Of a stretch of DNA of 54,979 nucleotides, positions 8,037-18,500 are shown piece by piece. A program made the position numbers and the translations under genes. Position 1 is the first letter of the stretch; each line of letters begins with the position of its first letter. Below the pieces are notes generated by a model. It was not told where the DNA came from and did no database searches. It worked only from the letters and a program-made list of their open reading frames with translations. The stretch spans positions 1 through 54,979 of the forward strand of contig CALDLA010000132.1 in NCBI GenBank assembly GCA_937898415.1, in the 5' to 3' direction. This stretch comes from an uncultured Prevotellaceae bacterium (GTDB lineage Bacteria; Bacteroidota; Bacteroidia; Bacteroidales; Bacteroidaceae).

Positions 8037-8085
8037 GTTAAGAATTAAGAGTTAAGAAATAAGAGTTAAGAATTAAGAGTTATGA
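8037..8085 (+). repeat. Seven-bp tandem repeat running into the GH57 start codon
   Basis: From 8037 the sequence reads as consecutive heptads gttaaga, attaaga, gttaaga, aataaga, gttaaga, attaaga and a last degenerate gttatga that contains the ATG at 8082. The repeat occupies almost the whole 48-bp gap between the glycosyltransferase stop and the GH57 start, including the position of a ribosome binding site. Confidence 0.85.
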
Positions 8086-9449
8086 AAACAATTTGTTTAT
8101 ATTTCGAGATACATCAGATTATTCATCTGAAGCGCTACCGTTTCTTTGATATCGGTACCGACCATTATTATTATGATGACTACGAGAACGAGCGTAGCAT
8201 CACCGACATTGCCGAGCGCAGCTACATGCCGGCACTCAACGCCTTAGGTGAAATGATTCAGCAGAACGGCAAGTACTTCAAGGTGGCCTTCTCGCTGTCG
8301 GGAACCGGCATTGAGCAGTTGGAGTATCACGCACCGCAGGTCATCGCCAAGCTGCAGGAGCTGGCACAGACGGGTTGCGTGGAGTTCCTGGCCGAACCCT
8401 ACAGCCACGGACTGAGTTCACTGGCTAACGAGGAGACCTTCGCACTGGACGTCAAGAAACAGTGTGCCAAGATTGAGGAACTCTTCGGACAGAAACCGAC
8501 CGTAGCCCGCAACTCATCGCTCATCTACAGCGACGACATCGGTGCACAGATAGCTGCCATGGGCTTCAAGGGCATGCTTACTGAGGGTGCCAAGCACGTG
8601 CTCGGATGGAAGTCGCCCCACTACGTCTACAACTGTAACATTGCTCCGAACCTGAAGCTGTTGCTCCGCGACGTTGAACTGTCTGATGATATCTCGCTGC
8701 GCTTCAACAATGCCGAGTGGGAGGGCTATCCTCTCTTCGCCGATGCCTATATTGACCGCATTGCCCGCTTCCCCGAGGAAGAGAAGATTATCAATATCTT
8801 CATGGAACTGTCAGCCCTTGGCATCGCCCAGCCGCTTAGCTCGAATATCCTGGAGTTCCTGAAGGCACTGCCTACCTGCGCCAAGGAGAAGGGCATCGAT
8901 TTCGCTACGCCGACGGAAATCTGCATGAAGGTGCCCTCAGTCGGTGCCGTCGATGTGCCCGACACCCTGTCATGGGTAGACGAGGAGCGCGACTGCTCCT
9001 GCTGGCTCGGTAACGCCATGCAGCGTGAGGCTTTCAATAAGCTCTACTCGGTGGCCGACCGTCTGCGCATCGCCAACGACCCGCGCATCAATCAGGACTG
9101 GGACTATCTGCAGGCCAGCAACAACTTCCGCTTCATGACCACCAAGCCCTCTAACGTAGGACTCGACCGTGGTATCTACAGCGGACCGTTCGACGCCTTC
9201 ACCAACTATATGAACATCCTTGGCGACTTCATCAACAGAGTCAACGCTCTCTATCCGCTTGACATCGATAACGATGAACTGGAAGGTCTGCTCACGACCA
9301 TCAAGAACCAGGGTGACGAGATTGAGATGAAGGATAAGGAAATCACCCGCCTGAAGGCTAAGCTTGAGAAGTTCGAGGCTGAAAAGCCTGTAGCCAAGAA
9401 ACCGGCTGCCAAGAAATCGACAGCCAAGAAGGCTGCAGAAAGCAAATAA
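8082..9449 (+). CDS. GH57 alpha-amylase-like protein, probable loss of catalytic Glu
   Basis: The 455-residue protein has the GH57 layout: YFEIHQIIHL near residue 7 (motif 1), AEPYSHGLSSLA near 104 (motif 2), and GMLTEGAKHVLGWKSPHYVY after motif 3. In active alpha-amylases of this branch I recall motif 3 as RNTELIY, with the Glu as nucleophile. Here residues 143-149 read RNSSLIY, so Ser146 stands in its place. An Asp that may be the proton donor is present in PLFADAYIDRI. The C-terminus has a heptad-like helix (about 395-435) and a Lys/Ala tail (KPAAKKSTAKKAAESK). GH57 homologues lacking catalytic residues are known in Bacteroidota. It may bind or shape glycogen rather than cleave it. It ends the operon, just before a strong terminator. 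Confidence 0.85.
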   Translation: MKTICLYFEIHQIIHLKRYRFFDIGTDHYYYDDYENERSITDIAERSYMPALNALGEMIQQNGKYFKVAFSLSGTGIEQLEYHAPQVIAKLQELAQTGCVEFLAEPYSHGLSSLANEETFALDVKKQCAKIEELFGQKPTVARNSSLIYSDDIGAQIAAMGFKGMLTEGAKHVLGWKSPHYVYNCNIAPNLKLLLRDVELSDDISLRFNNAEWEGYPLFADAYIDRIARFPEEEKIINIFMELSALGIAQPLSSNILEFLKALPTCAKEKGIDFATPTEICMKVPSVGAVDVPDTLSWVDEERDCSCWLGNAMQREAFNKLYSVADRLRIANDPRINQDWDYLQASNNFRFMTTKPSNVGLDRGIYSGPFDAFTNYMNILGDFINRVNALYPLDIDNDELEGLLTTIKNQGDEIEMKDKEITRLKAKLEKFEAEKPVAKKPAAKKSTAKKAAESK

Positions 9450-9450
9450 A

Positions 9451-9481
9451 AAAAATCGGGGTCAAGCCCCGATTTTTTTTT
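9451..9481. terminator. Bidirectional intrinsic terminator
   Basis: An 11-bp stem (AAAAATCGGGG / CCCCGATTTTT) with loop TCAAG is bordered by A and T runs, so it can stop transcription from both the glycogen operon (+) and the convergent GH3 gene (-), whose stop codon is at 9483. Confidence 0.9.
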
Positions 9482-9482
9482 G

Positions 9483-12089
9483 TTACTTGACGTTAACGGT
9501 CAAGCGTTGTATGGCGGTATCGGCACTGCTGTTGCCGACCATGAGTTCGTACTTGCCGGGAACAACGCGCATGGTGTTCGTCGAGGCATCCCAACACTCG
9601 AAGCGCTGACGGGGGAGGGGGATCGTAACTGTCTTCACTTCGCCAGCCTTGAGGCTGACCTGCTGATAGGCGCAGAGCGTCTTCAGGGGACCTTCCTTGT
9701 CGGCGATGCGTCGGAAGTAAACCTGAATGGTCTCGATGCCGTCGCGGTTGCCACTGTTCTTCACGCGCACCTGAACCTTATTGTTAGCATAGACGGGCTT
9801 ACCGAACTCGAAGGTGGTGTACGACAGTCCGTGACCGAAGGGGAAGACGGGCTCACCGGTATAGTAACGATAGGTGCGATTCTTCATGGTGTAGTCGAGG
9901 AAGTCGGGCAGGTCGTTAACATCCTTATAGAAGGTGACAGGCAGCTTGCCGCTGGGGTTGTAATCGCCGAAGAGCACTTCGGCCAGTGCACGGCCACCCT
10001 GTTCACCGTCGTACCACCACTGCAGGATGGCATCGCAGGTCTCCAGTTCGGGCACCAGTCCCATGGCACCGCCTGAGCAATTGACGAACACCACCCGTTT
10101 CCCGGCTTCATGGAGCATACGCAGCACGTCGCGCTGGGCTTGCGGCAGTTCTATCGAAGTGCGGTCGCCACCTTGGAAACCGGGTTCGCTGACGCGCATT
10201 TCCTCGCCTTCGAGCGAAGGTGAGATACCGCCGACGAAGATGACGGTCGTGGCATCACCCACCTGTGCCAACAGTTGTTCACGGGTGGGGGCAACGCGGC
10301 TTTGGATGTCGAAGTTCAGTGCGCCGTAGCCAGCCTCCTGCACATAGTCAATCTGCAGGCGGTAGTGCTCACCGGCCTTGACCGTGAGTTCCTTCCGGCC
10401 CACTTGTATGCGCTGACGGACATTCCAGAGGTTGACCAGCGTATCGCCGTTGACCAGCAGTCGCACCCTGTCGTCGCCGCTGATGTTGAAGATGAGGGTC
10501 TCGTCGCGGGTAGGAATAAAGGTGCCGTCGAGACGGGCCGAGCAGTTCTCGAGATTGACACCCGGGGCGAAGACGGTATTACCGCCGTTGCTCAGTTGGA
10601 TGGGCTGGGTCTGTGTGACGGTAATGACGGGAGCACCGCTCATCTCGACATTGTTCCAGTAGGCTATCTGTATGCCAGGGGCGCCGAGGGGCGACTTTAT
10701 CTCGTTGAAGCGACTTTCGAATACCTCGTTGCGGGTCAGTCCGCAGGCGGGGATGTAAGGAATGGTTAGTGGTGAGAATTTCTGACGGATGCCTTCGAGG
10801 GCGGTGATGGTGCGGGTGGGATAGCCCGAGTAGTTGCCCCACATCATGACCGAGTCGTTCGCGTTAGGCCCCATGACGACGACCTTGCCTGAAGACTGCG
10901 ATTCCGTCGCAGCATACGTTAACGGCAGGATGCCGTTGTTCTTCAGCAGTACAATGGACTTCTGGGCCATACGGTAGGCCAGGTCCTTGTGTTCCTTGGA
11001 GGCCACGGCCGACTCAGGAATCTTTGTCCAGCTGACGAGTTCGTCACGGTCGAAGTCGCCAACCTTGAAACGGGCGATGAGCAGGCGGCGCAGCGAACGG
11101 TCGAGGTCAGCCTCCTTGATGTCGCCACGTCGCACGGCTTCGGGCAGGTTATGGTATTCCGAACCGCACTCCACATCGGTACCGGCAAGCACGGCCTGGG
11201 CCGAAGCCTCGGCACCGTCCTTGGCGGTGTTGTGCCAGCGGGGAAGGAAGTCGCGGATGGCCCCGCAGTCGCTGGTAATCAGACCGTCAAAACCCCACTC
11301 GTCGCGCAGTATCTGCTGTTCATAGCGTGTCTGCGAACAGCAGGGCTGACCGTCGATGCGCTGGTAGGCACACATCACCTCAGCCACCTCGCCCTCCTGT
11401 ACCAATGCCTTAAAGGCCGGCAGGTAAGTCTCCCAAAGGTCACGTTCGGGCAGGTTCTCGACGTTGAAGGTATGGCGGTTCCACTCAGGTCCGCTATGCA
11501 CGGCGAAGTGCTTGGCACAGGCCAGTAGCTTCATCCGGTCGGCAAGGGGCTTGCCGTCGTAGGTATAGCCCTGCAGACCGCGGACGACGGCGAGTCCCAT
11601 CTTCGAAGTGAGGTAGGGGTCTTCTCCGTATGTCTCCTGACCGCGTCCCCAGCGGGGGTCACGAAAGATGTTGATGTTGGGTGTCCAGAACGACAGACTC
11701 TGGTAGCGCCGGATATTTCCCGAATGTTTGGCCTGCTGTGCTTTGACACGCGCCTCGTCGCTGACGGCCGTAAACACCTGGTGAAGCAGCTCGTCGTCCC
11801 ACGAGGCCGCCATGCCCATGGTGATGGGGAATACGGTGGCATAGCCATTACGCCCAACACCGTGCAGTGCCTCGTTCCACCACTGGAACTGCGGGATGCC
11901 TAAGCGCTCGATGGCGGGCGAGGTATCCATCATCAGTCGGACCTTTTCTTCGAGTGTCAGTCTGCCGAGCAGGTCGTCAGCGCGCTGCTCAGCTGTCAGT
12001 TGCGGATTCTGGTAGGGCTGTGACTGAGCAAACATTGCCGTGCTGAACAATGTCAGCACGGCAATGATAGATTGTTTAGTTCTTTTCAT
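9483..12089 (-). CDS. GH3 beta-glycosidase with PA14 insertion (xylosidase-like)
   Basis: The likely start is the ATG at 12089 (MKRTKQSIIAVLTLFSTAMFAQ, a signal peptide), giving 868 residues; the open frame extends upstream into the preceding gene, which is not credible coding. Domains are the GH3 barrel (about 30-380) with KHFAVHSGPEWNRHTFN and the nucleophile region GLITSDCGAIRDF (Asp near 272), the GH3 alpha/beta sandwich split by a PA14-type domain (about 510-620), and a C-terminal fibronectin-like domain. This arrangement matches the secreted Prevotella GH3 beta-xylosidase/beta-glucosidase group. The substrate is most likely xylose, glucose or arabinose side groups of pectin or hemicellulose. 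It is the last gene of the susCD operon, 19 bp after the DUF5123 gene. Confidence 0.88.
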   Translation of the reverse strand: MKRTKQSIIAVLTLFSTAMFAQSQPYQNPQLTAEQRADDLLGRLTLEEKVRLMMDTSPAIERLGIPQFQWWNEALHGVGRNGYATVFPITMGMAASWDDELLHQVFTAVSDEARVKAQQAKHSGNIRRYQSLSFWTPNINIFRDPRWGRGQETYGEDPYLTSKMGLAVVRGLQGYTYDGKPLADRMKLLACAKHFAVHSGPEWNRHTFNVENLPERDLWETYLPAFKALVQEGEVAEVMCAYQRIDGQPCCSQTRYEQQILRDEWGFDGLITSDCGAIRDFLPRWHNTAKDGAEASAQAVLAGTDVECGSEYHNLPEAVRRGDIKEADLDRSLRRLLIARFKVGDFDRDELVSWTKIPESAVASKEHKDLAYRMAQKSIVLLKNNGILPLTYAATESQSSGKVVVMGPNANDSVMMWGNYSGYPTRTITALEGIRQKFSPLTIPYIPACGLTRNEVFESRFNEIKSPLGAPGIQIAYWNNVEMSGAPVITVTQTQPIQLSNGGNTVFAPGVNLENCSARLDGTFIPTRDETLIFNISGDDRVRLLVNGDTLVNLWNVRQRIQVGRKELTVKAGEHYRLQIDYVQEAGYGALNFDIQSRVAPTREQLLAQVGDATTVIFVGGISPSLEGEEMRVSEPGFQGGDRTSIELPQAQRDVLRMLHEAGKRVVFVNCSGGAMGLVPELETCDAILQWWYDGEQGGRALAEVLFGDYNPSGKLPVTFYKDVNDLPDFLDYTMKNRTYRYYTGEPVFPFGHGLSYTTFEFGKPVYANNKVQVRVKNSGNRDGIETIQVYFRRIADKEGPLKTLCAYQQVSLKAGEVKTVTIPLPRQRFECWDASTNTMRVVPGKYELMVGNSSADTAIQRLTVNVK

Positions 12090-12108
12090 GTTGGTACGTA
12101 ATGAAATG

Positions 12109-13710
12109 TTACTTGATCCAGCGCGGGTCCCCCACCTTGTAGAACTTGATGTCCTCGTTGCCAACGGTGAAGTTACCGGCGGCAGCGTCGGCAAACTGCG
12201 GGTTGGCTTCCTTGCCCTCGGTGTCAAACCAAGAAATCTTCTCGGAATTGCCATCGGCGAGTGAAAGCAGGTTGACCGTATTCCAGTAGTAGTTGCCTGC
12301 CAGTGTAGGATTCTGGTCGGTGGCACTGTTGTTGGCAAAGCCACGCTTGTTGTTGAAACCAACGACAAGGTTGTTGGTGAACGTGATGGTATTGCCGGGG
12401 AATCGCAGATAGAAGAAGCGGTAATTGGCTCCGCCGTTACCACAATCAACGAAGGTGCAGTGGTCAACCACGTAGGTGGGACCTTCAGCGCCTTCGAAGG
12501 ATCCGGAGGCATCATCCATGCGGAAGAGGTCGCGACTGTTGGCACAGTTCCAGATTGTACTGTTGGTCAGCGTGAAGCTCTTGACGTAGCCCTTGCGGCA
12601 GTCGAAGAAGTCACCGCCATTGCACTCAATGTCGCGGATGGTGCAATTGTTGATGGTAATCTCATTGACAGCAGCGGCCACGTTAATGTAGTAGAATCCC
12701 TTCTGTCCCGGTCCACCGATAATGTCGCAATCCTGAACAGTCAGATGGTCATAGTTACCTTCGGCGGTGAAGTTGAACACCTGTCCGCCATCGGTCTTGC
12801 TGGCATTGACGACAACCTGATTGAGGATGAGCGATGCGCCGCCTTCAATGGCGAAGCGTCCGCGGATGATGGCACGGTCACTGCTCTTGGCACTGCGAAT
12901 TGTCAGGCTCTTGTTGATTGTGAGCGAGCCATTCTCGTAAGTAGCCTCTTCACCGGCTGCAATGGGATAGTCGCCGGGCATCAGTGCGAGCACTTCACCG
13001 TCGGCTGCGGCAGCAATGGCTGCTGCGAGGTCGGTGCCGGCTTCAATCTTCGTTGCACCGTTGAGGTTGAGCGGTGTGGTGAACTTCACTGTGCCGCGTG
13101 TCTTTGCACCACGGGTCATGACGGCCTTGTACTCAGTGTCGTCAGTCAGTCCGTCGATGGTGACACTACCAGCGGCAATTTCGTCAGCCGTCAGATCGTG
13201 ACGGATGTCACCAGGCGTGATGGTGATGTAGTCAGCACTCTCACCGGCCGGCCAGTGCAATGTGACACTGGTGTTGGTGAGGTCGGCCTCAGTGACATCG
13301 GCGAAAATCTGCTCACGCCCCGTCTCCACAGCGGTGGCCGCCCATTTTGACGTTCGGTTGGGATTCCCCTCGGTGATGGCCTGTATGCGGATGCTGTACC
13401 ACTCCTCGCCTTCAAGTCCCTTGATGGTGTAGGGCAGTTGCTCGTTAGTAATACTAAGAGTTGTTATAGGACTGCCAGCAAATTGCATACTGTCGTTGTA
13501 CACCTCCACGTTGTAGCTTGTAGCTCCTTCAACTACCGACCAGTTCATGCGAATCTGTGTCTGATTCACCACACGAGCTTCAAGGTTGACCGGCGAGAAG
13601 TTGCGCTTGTAGTTGATGCTCGTTATCTCGTCGTCGGGCTCGCTGCATGCTGCGAATGATAAGACAACCATTCCAGCAAGCATACTTTTGAAAAATATCT
13701 TCTTGTTCAT
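12109..13710 (-). CDS. Surface lipoprotein with FN3-like domains and DUF4957/DUF5123 beta-helix
   Basis: The 533-residue product has a lipoprotein signal (SFAACSEPDDE, Cys near 22). Two fibronectin type III-like domains follow (about 35-130 and 135-215), then a right-handed beta-helix-like region (about 225-500) with repeats such as LTVQDCDIIGG, ITINNCTIRDIE and FTLTNSTIWNCANSRD. This is the DUF4957/DUF5123 layout that accompanies SusCD in pectin loci. It probably sits on the cell surface and binds galacturonan, doing the job of SusE/F-type glycan-binding proteins, which are absent here. No lyase catalytic residues can be recognised, so I favour binding over cleavage. It is 22 bp after susD and in the same operon. 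Confidence 0.8.
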   Translation of the reverse strand: MNKKIFFKSMLAGMVVLSFAACSEPDDEITSINYKRNFSPVNLEARVVNQTQIRMNWSVVEGATSYNVEVYNDSMQFAGSPITTLSITNEQLPYTIKGLEGEEWYSIRIQAITEGNPNRTSKWAATAVETGREQIFADVTEADLTNTSVTLHWPAGESADYITITPGDIRHDLTADEIAAGSVTIDGLTDDTEYKAVMTRGAKTRGTVKFTTPLNLNGATKIEAGTDLAAAIAAAADGEVLALMPGDYPIAAGEEATYENGSLTINKSLTIRSAKSSDRAIIRGRFAIEGGASLILNQVVVNASKTDGGQVFNFTAEGNYDHLTVQDCDIIGGPGQKGFYYINVAAAVNEITINNCTIRDIECNGGDFFDCRKGYVKSFTLTNSTIWNCANSRDLFRMDDASGSFEGAEGPTYVVDHCTFVDCGNGGANYRFFYLRFPGNTITFTNNLVVGFNNKRGFANNSATDQNPTLAGNYYWNTVNLLSLADGNSEKISWFDTEGKEANPQFADAAAGNFTVGNEDIKFYKVGDPRWIK

Positions 13711-13732
13711 AGGTATTTTTTCGTCTTTAATG

Positions 13733-15538
13733 TTACAATTGGCCTAAGTTGCCGTCGTTGTTCAGCAAATTGTTGCTCTTGTCGATAAATGTCTGCCAGA
13801 TGGGCCACAGACAGTGAGTGCTGGGCTGCACGGTGTAGAGGCCGTCGATGTAGCTGTCCTCGAGTGTCGGCTTCTCACTGCTGACAAACCAGTTCTTCGA
13901 TTCCCATTCACTCAGGGTGCTGATGACGTTGGGATCTTCCTCACCACGGTTGAAACCGTACATCTGAATATTGTTGGCATCTTCGGTGTTGTTGATGAAC
14001 ACCTTGTTGGGCAGTCCCTCATAAGCGCCAGAGCGCTGTTGGAGGTCTCTTAGCTTCTGTTTTGCCTGAGTCATCTTTTCGTCGATGATGCCCCAGCGCA
14101 CGAGGTCAATCTTGCGCAGCGATTCACCGGCAAACTCAAGTGCCCGCTGGTCGTAGATGCCTTCGCGGAATGCCTGCTGGCTGGCTGTGTACTTAGCTTG
14201 TAGCTGGGCTACCTTGGCAGCTGGGAGAACGCGGTCGAGCACGGGCTTCATGAGAGTCCAGGCTTTCGTCGTATTGCCCAGTTCGTTTTCAGCCTCGGCA
14301 GCCATCAGGTAGATGTCGGCCAGTCGCATATACTGGAAGTTGATACCGTCGTCATTAGTTGAGGTGACGATGCGGTTCATCCATTCATAGCGCAGTTTGC
14401 CGAAGCACCATTTATTGATGGCGCGGAAGGTGACGTGGGCGTTGCCGTTAATGAGATCCTTACTCCATTCGTAGGGGATGCAGGTGATGTCGCGGCGGAT
14501 GTCCTCTTCGTCGTAGTCATAGAACAGATAGGCGATGGGGCCGTTGGCACCACCCTGAGCCTGCTGTGTGTACTGGTCTTTCGAGTTGTGCTTGATGCCC
14601 CAGGTATAGAGCACACGTCCACGTCCGGCTGAGAAAGGAATCTCCCATAGGCTCTCGCCACCGGCAACGACGTTGTCCTGGCAGAGTTTGCGGAAGTTTT
14701 CTTCGAATGAACCCAGCTTGTTGTAGCCTGCACTGATGATGTCCTCACACTCCTCTTTGGCAATCTCGAACATCTTCTCGGGAGCCAGTTCGGGGTCGTT
14801 TGAGCGGCGATATCCGTCGCCCCTCAGGGCAAAGCCTCCGGCATAGAGTGCCAGACGTGCGCGGAGTCCCTTGACGAAAGCCTTGTTCACGCGCTCGGTA
14901 GTCTTCGTGATGCTATTCTCGTTAGGCCAGTAGCACAGTTCCTCAGCTTCCTTCAGGTCAGCCAGCAGCTGTTTGTAAATGATGTCCTTGTTCGTTCGGG
15001 GCAGGTAGATGTTGTCGTTGTTATTAGGCTCGAAGCGAGCGGGAACGTCGCCCCAGGCCTTGACAAGGTCATTATAAAGGACGGCACGCAGCGTGAGTGC
15101 CTCACCCAGCAAGTGGGCCATGTCCTTATTGTTCTTGATGTCACCATACTCACGTATGCCCTTGATGGCCAGATTGGCGCGCTCCACGCCCTGATAGAAC
15201 ATGGCATAGGCATTGTTGTCGGTGTTCATCTGCGAGTTGGTGGCCAGCGTGCTATAAGTCCACAGGTCGTATTTGCCGCCGTCGTTCGACTTGGTGATGT
15301 CGGGCGAGTTGCCCACCTCTACGTCGTTGTTGAGGCCGTAGAAGGGCAGATAGCGTCCGCGATAGGAGTTAGTCTCACCGAAGGAGACGTTGATTGACAT
15401 GACCTCTGCTTCAGCCAGTGCGTAGGTTGAGAACATGGTCGACTCATCGAGTGTTGACAGCGTGGGTGCATCCAGGTCGCAGGAAGCCAGTCCGAGTATG
15501 GTCAACGATAGCAGGGATAGTTTTATTTGATTCTTCAT
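13733..15538 (-). CDS. susD-like: SusD/RagB-family surface glycan-binding lipoprotein
   Basis: The 601-residue protein carries a lipobox (LGLASCDLDAPTLS, Cys near 20) and the helical TPR-like SusD fold, with typical segments RAVLYNDLVKAWGDVP near 151, FQYMRLADIYLMAAEAENELGN near 399 and the C-terminal RALEFAGESLRKIDLVRWGI near 464. SusD proteins form the lid on the SusC pore, bind oligosaccharide at the cell surface and deliver it for import. It follows susC by 18 bp on the same strand. The bound glycan cannot be read from the sequence; the enzymes around it point to pectin fragments. Confidence 0.93.
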   Translation of the reverse strand: MKNQIKLSLLSLTILGLASCDLDAPTLSTLDESTMFSTYALAEAEVMSINVSFGETNSYRGRYLPFYGLNNDVEVGNSPDITKSNDGGKYDLWTYSTLATNSQMNTDNNAYAMFYQGVERANLAIKGIREYGDIKNNKDMAHLLGEALTLRAVLYNDLVKAWGDVPARFEPNNNDNIYLPRTNKDIIYKQLLADLKEAEELCYWPNENSITKTTERVNKAFVKGLRARLALYAGGFALRGDGYRRSNDPELAPEKMFEIAKEECEDIISAGYNKLGSFEENFRKLCQDNVVAGGESLWEIPFSAGRGRVLYTWGIKHNSKDQYTQQAQGGANGPIAYLFYDYDEEDIRRDITCIPYEWSKDLINGNAHVTFRAINKWCFGKLRYEWMNRIVTSTNDDGINFQYMRLADIYLMAAEAENELGNTTKAWTLMKPVLDRVLPAAKVAQLQAKYTASQQAFREGIYDQRALEFAGESLRKIDLVRWGIIDEKMTQAKQKLRDLQQRSGAYEGLPNKVFINNTEDANNIQMYGFNRGEEDPNVISTLSEWESKNWFVSSEKPTLEDSYIDGLYTVQPSTHCLWPIWQTFIDKSNNLLNNDGNLGQL

Positions 15539-15556
15539 GTTTGTTTCCTCCGTTGT

Positions 15557-18500
15557 TTAGAAGTTCAAGTTAAGACCGACGACGAACTGGCGGCTTTTGG
15601 GATAACCCGAGTAGTCGACACTGGGAGTCAGTGCGGTTTTGCGGATACAGTCTGCTTCGGGGTCGAAGCCAGAGTAGCCGGTGATGGTAAATACGTTGTA
15701 TGCGGTCAGATAGAAGCGCAGGCTGTTGATGCCGGCCCGCTTGGTGAGCGAAGCGGGGATGGTGTAACCCAGCGACAGCGTGTTCAGTCTCAGGAAGTCT
15801 GCATCCTCGATAGCCCAGTCCGTCAGTATCATTTTGTTAGTGTAGGGCGACCACAGGCTTGTGTTGGCGTTCAGTTCAGCCAGACGTGTCGGGTCGTTGG
15901 TCAGCAGTCCTGTCTGTGGGTCGAGGTTAGTCCAGCGCTTTCCGTCAGCCATTTCGGTAATCATGTTGCGATACTGGTACTTACTCGTCTGGGTGTACTC
16001 AATGCGGTTGGCGTTGTACACCTGGTTGCCGATGCTGTAGTTGAAGTTGGCTGCAAGGTCGAAGCCATAGGCACGTGCATTAATATTGAAGCCGCCGAAA
16101 GCCGAGGGGTTGACATCGCCAATCTTGACGATATCCTCGTTGCCAATGACATTGTTGCCGTCAATGTCCTGAATCTTCATTGCACCGGGACGAACCTTCA
16201 GCAGTGCGGTGGCATCGGCCACGCCCTCCTTCAGCTTCCATGTGTCTGAAGCGGCATCATAGCTTTCGAAGTCGCTGACCTCATAGCGTCCGGCGCTCTT
16301 GTAGCCGATGATTTCGCCAACGGCACTGCCCACGGCGATGTTGTAGTCGTTGCCGATTTCGGTCGAAGCCCAGTTCGTGTTCCAACCGAAGTCCTCCATA
16401 TCGCCGAGCGACTTGATTTTGGTTTTGTTGACGCTGATGTTGGCGCCTAAGTCGATGCCCCAGTCCTTCTTATTGATGATATGGTAAGTCACGCTGACCT
16501 CGAAGCCCTTGTTCTCGGTCTTACCCATGTTGCGGTACTGGTATTCATAACCCGTACCCTGTACGGGGAAGGCGATGAGCAGGTCCTTCGTCGTGTTGAT
16601 ATAGCCCTCGATGCTACCGTTAATCTTACCACCAAGGATGGTGAAGTCGATACCGAGGTTACGGGTGATGGTTGTTTCCCACTTCAGGTTGGGGTTAGCC
16701 ATATACGTTGACGGACGCAGGGGGTTCATGAATCCGTTCACCCAAGTACGCTGGGGAGCGGTGGCCAGGTAAGGCTCGTATTCCTGAATAAGTTGACCCG
16801 AGGGAATGTTGTTGTTACCGGCAGTACCGTAGCTGATGCGGAGTTTCAAGTCGTCGAGCCACTTCTCCGTGCTCTTCATGAACGGCTCAGACGAAACACG
16901 CCATGCAAGAGCGGCAGAGGGGAAATAGCCCCATCGGTTGCCGTCGGCAAACTTCGACGAAGCATCCGCACGGAATGTAGCGCTGAGCAGGTACTTGTCC
17001 ATGAAGTTGTAGTTCAAGCGGCCGAAGTACGACAGCAGCTTGTCCTCTGGAGTATAGACATCGCTCGTTGCGGAAGCAACTCCCTGGGCAGCGAGTCTCC
17101 AAGCCTTGTCGGCATTATAGTCCGTAGGGAAGCCAACAACCTGATTGGTGTTGACGTGTTGCTTGGTGATGACCCATTCGTGACCAGCCAGCACATTAAG
17201 CGAGTGGGGGCTGTCCTTTCCGAGCAAATCCTTGAAGTCGTAGTTCACCGTGTTGGTGTTGCGGAAACGTTCACGGCTGGTGTTGGCCAGCGAGATGAGG
17301 GGATGGTTGGCATACTCCTGGTCAGCATAGTTACGCACGTTGTATGCCGTCAGTCCATAGAATCGCTTGTCGTAGTTAGTGTAGTCATCGTAGCCAAACT
17401 CTGTTTTAGCTTTGAAGTTACTGAAGATCTCCCATCCAAACGACCCTGCCATGTTCAGGTTCTTGCGATGCTGCTGGCGGTCGTTGTCGGCTTGCGACAC
17501 GATGGGATTGTAGAGATTACCCAGGTCGTCGTCCTCAGTGCCAGCTGCGGGATCGAGGTTCTTCAGCGGCATGGGGTAGTAGATAACGGCAAACTTCAGT
17601 CGCTTATCGGTGTCGTAGGCACCCGTGGCGTCGTTTGAGCCGGCACCATTGATTTTCGTCTTGGCATAGCGAACTTGGAAGTCGAGTGTCGTCTTCTTCG
17701 AGGGCTTGGTATTCAGCTTCAGGCTGAAGTTGTCGCGCTTGAAGTCCGAGCCAATCATGATGGCCTTGTCGTTCATGTGGGCATAGCTGAAGGAATACTT
17801 GATGTTGTCCGTACCTCCGTTGATGTTGATGTTGTGGTTGAAGGTGTGCCCCGTACGTCCATAGATCAGGTCTTGCCAGTCATTGCTCTCAATGTTGTCG
17901 TAGAGGTCAATGTCCTGGTAATTGCCGAAATAGTCAGTGTACGACGAAATCTTCTCGGGGTTGTTGCTGTTCTTCAGCAGGGCCAGCTCATACTGCCACT
18001 TGGCAAAGTCGGCCGGACTGAGTACATCCATCGTCTTGGCAATCTTCTTCCACGAGTAGTAAGCATTGTAGCTGACCTTAGTCTGGCCTGCCTTACCACT
18101 CTTCGTAGTCACCAGGATGACACCATTGGCACCACGCGAACCGTAAATAGCCGTTGACGACGCGTCCTTCAGCACGGTGATGTCCTCGATATCGCTCGCA
18201 GGTATGTCGCTGATGCTCTCAACGGGGAAGCCGTCGACGATGTAAAGCGGGTCGTTCGACTGTGTAATCGAACCGCCGCCACGCACGCGAATCTTCACGT
18301 CGGCATCAGGTGAGCCCTCCGTAGTGGTAATCTGCACACCGGGCATCTTACCCGTCAGAGCCTCCGAGGCGTTGGCGACGGGGACAGCCTGTAGCGTTTC
18401 ACTGTTGACGGTAGCCACCGAGCCCGTCAAGTCCTTTTTCTTGACCGAGCCGTAACCGATGACCACCACGTCGTTAAGCGTGGTGTTGTCCTCTTCCAGG

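Noticed and set aside
12090..12545. N-terminal extension of the GH3 gene
   Set aside because: The extension is opposite-frame sequence inside the DUF5123 gene; a clear signal peptide begins at 12089.
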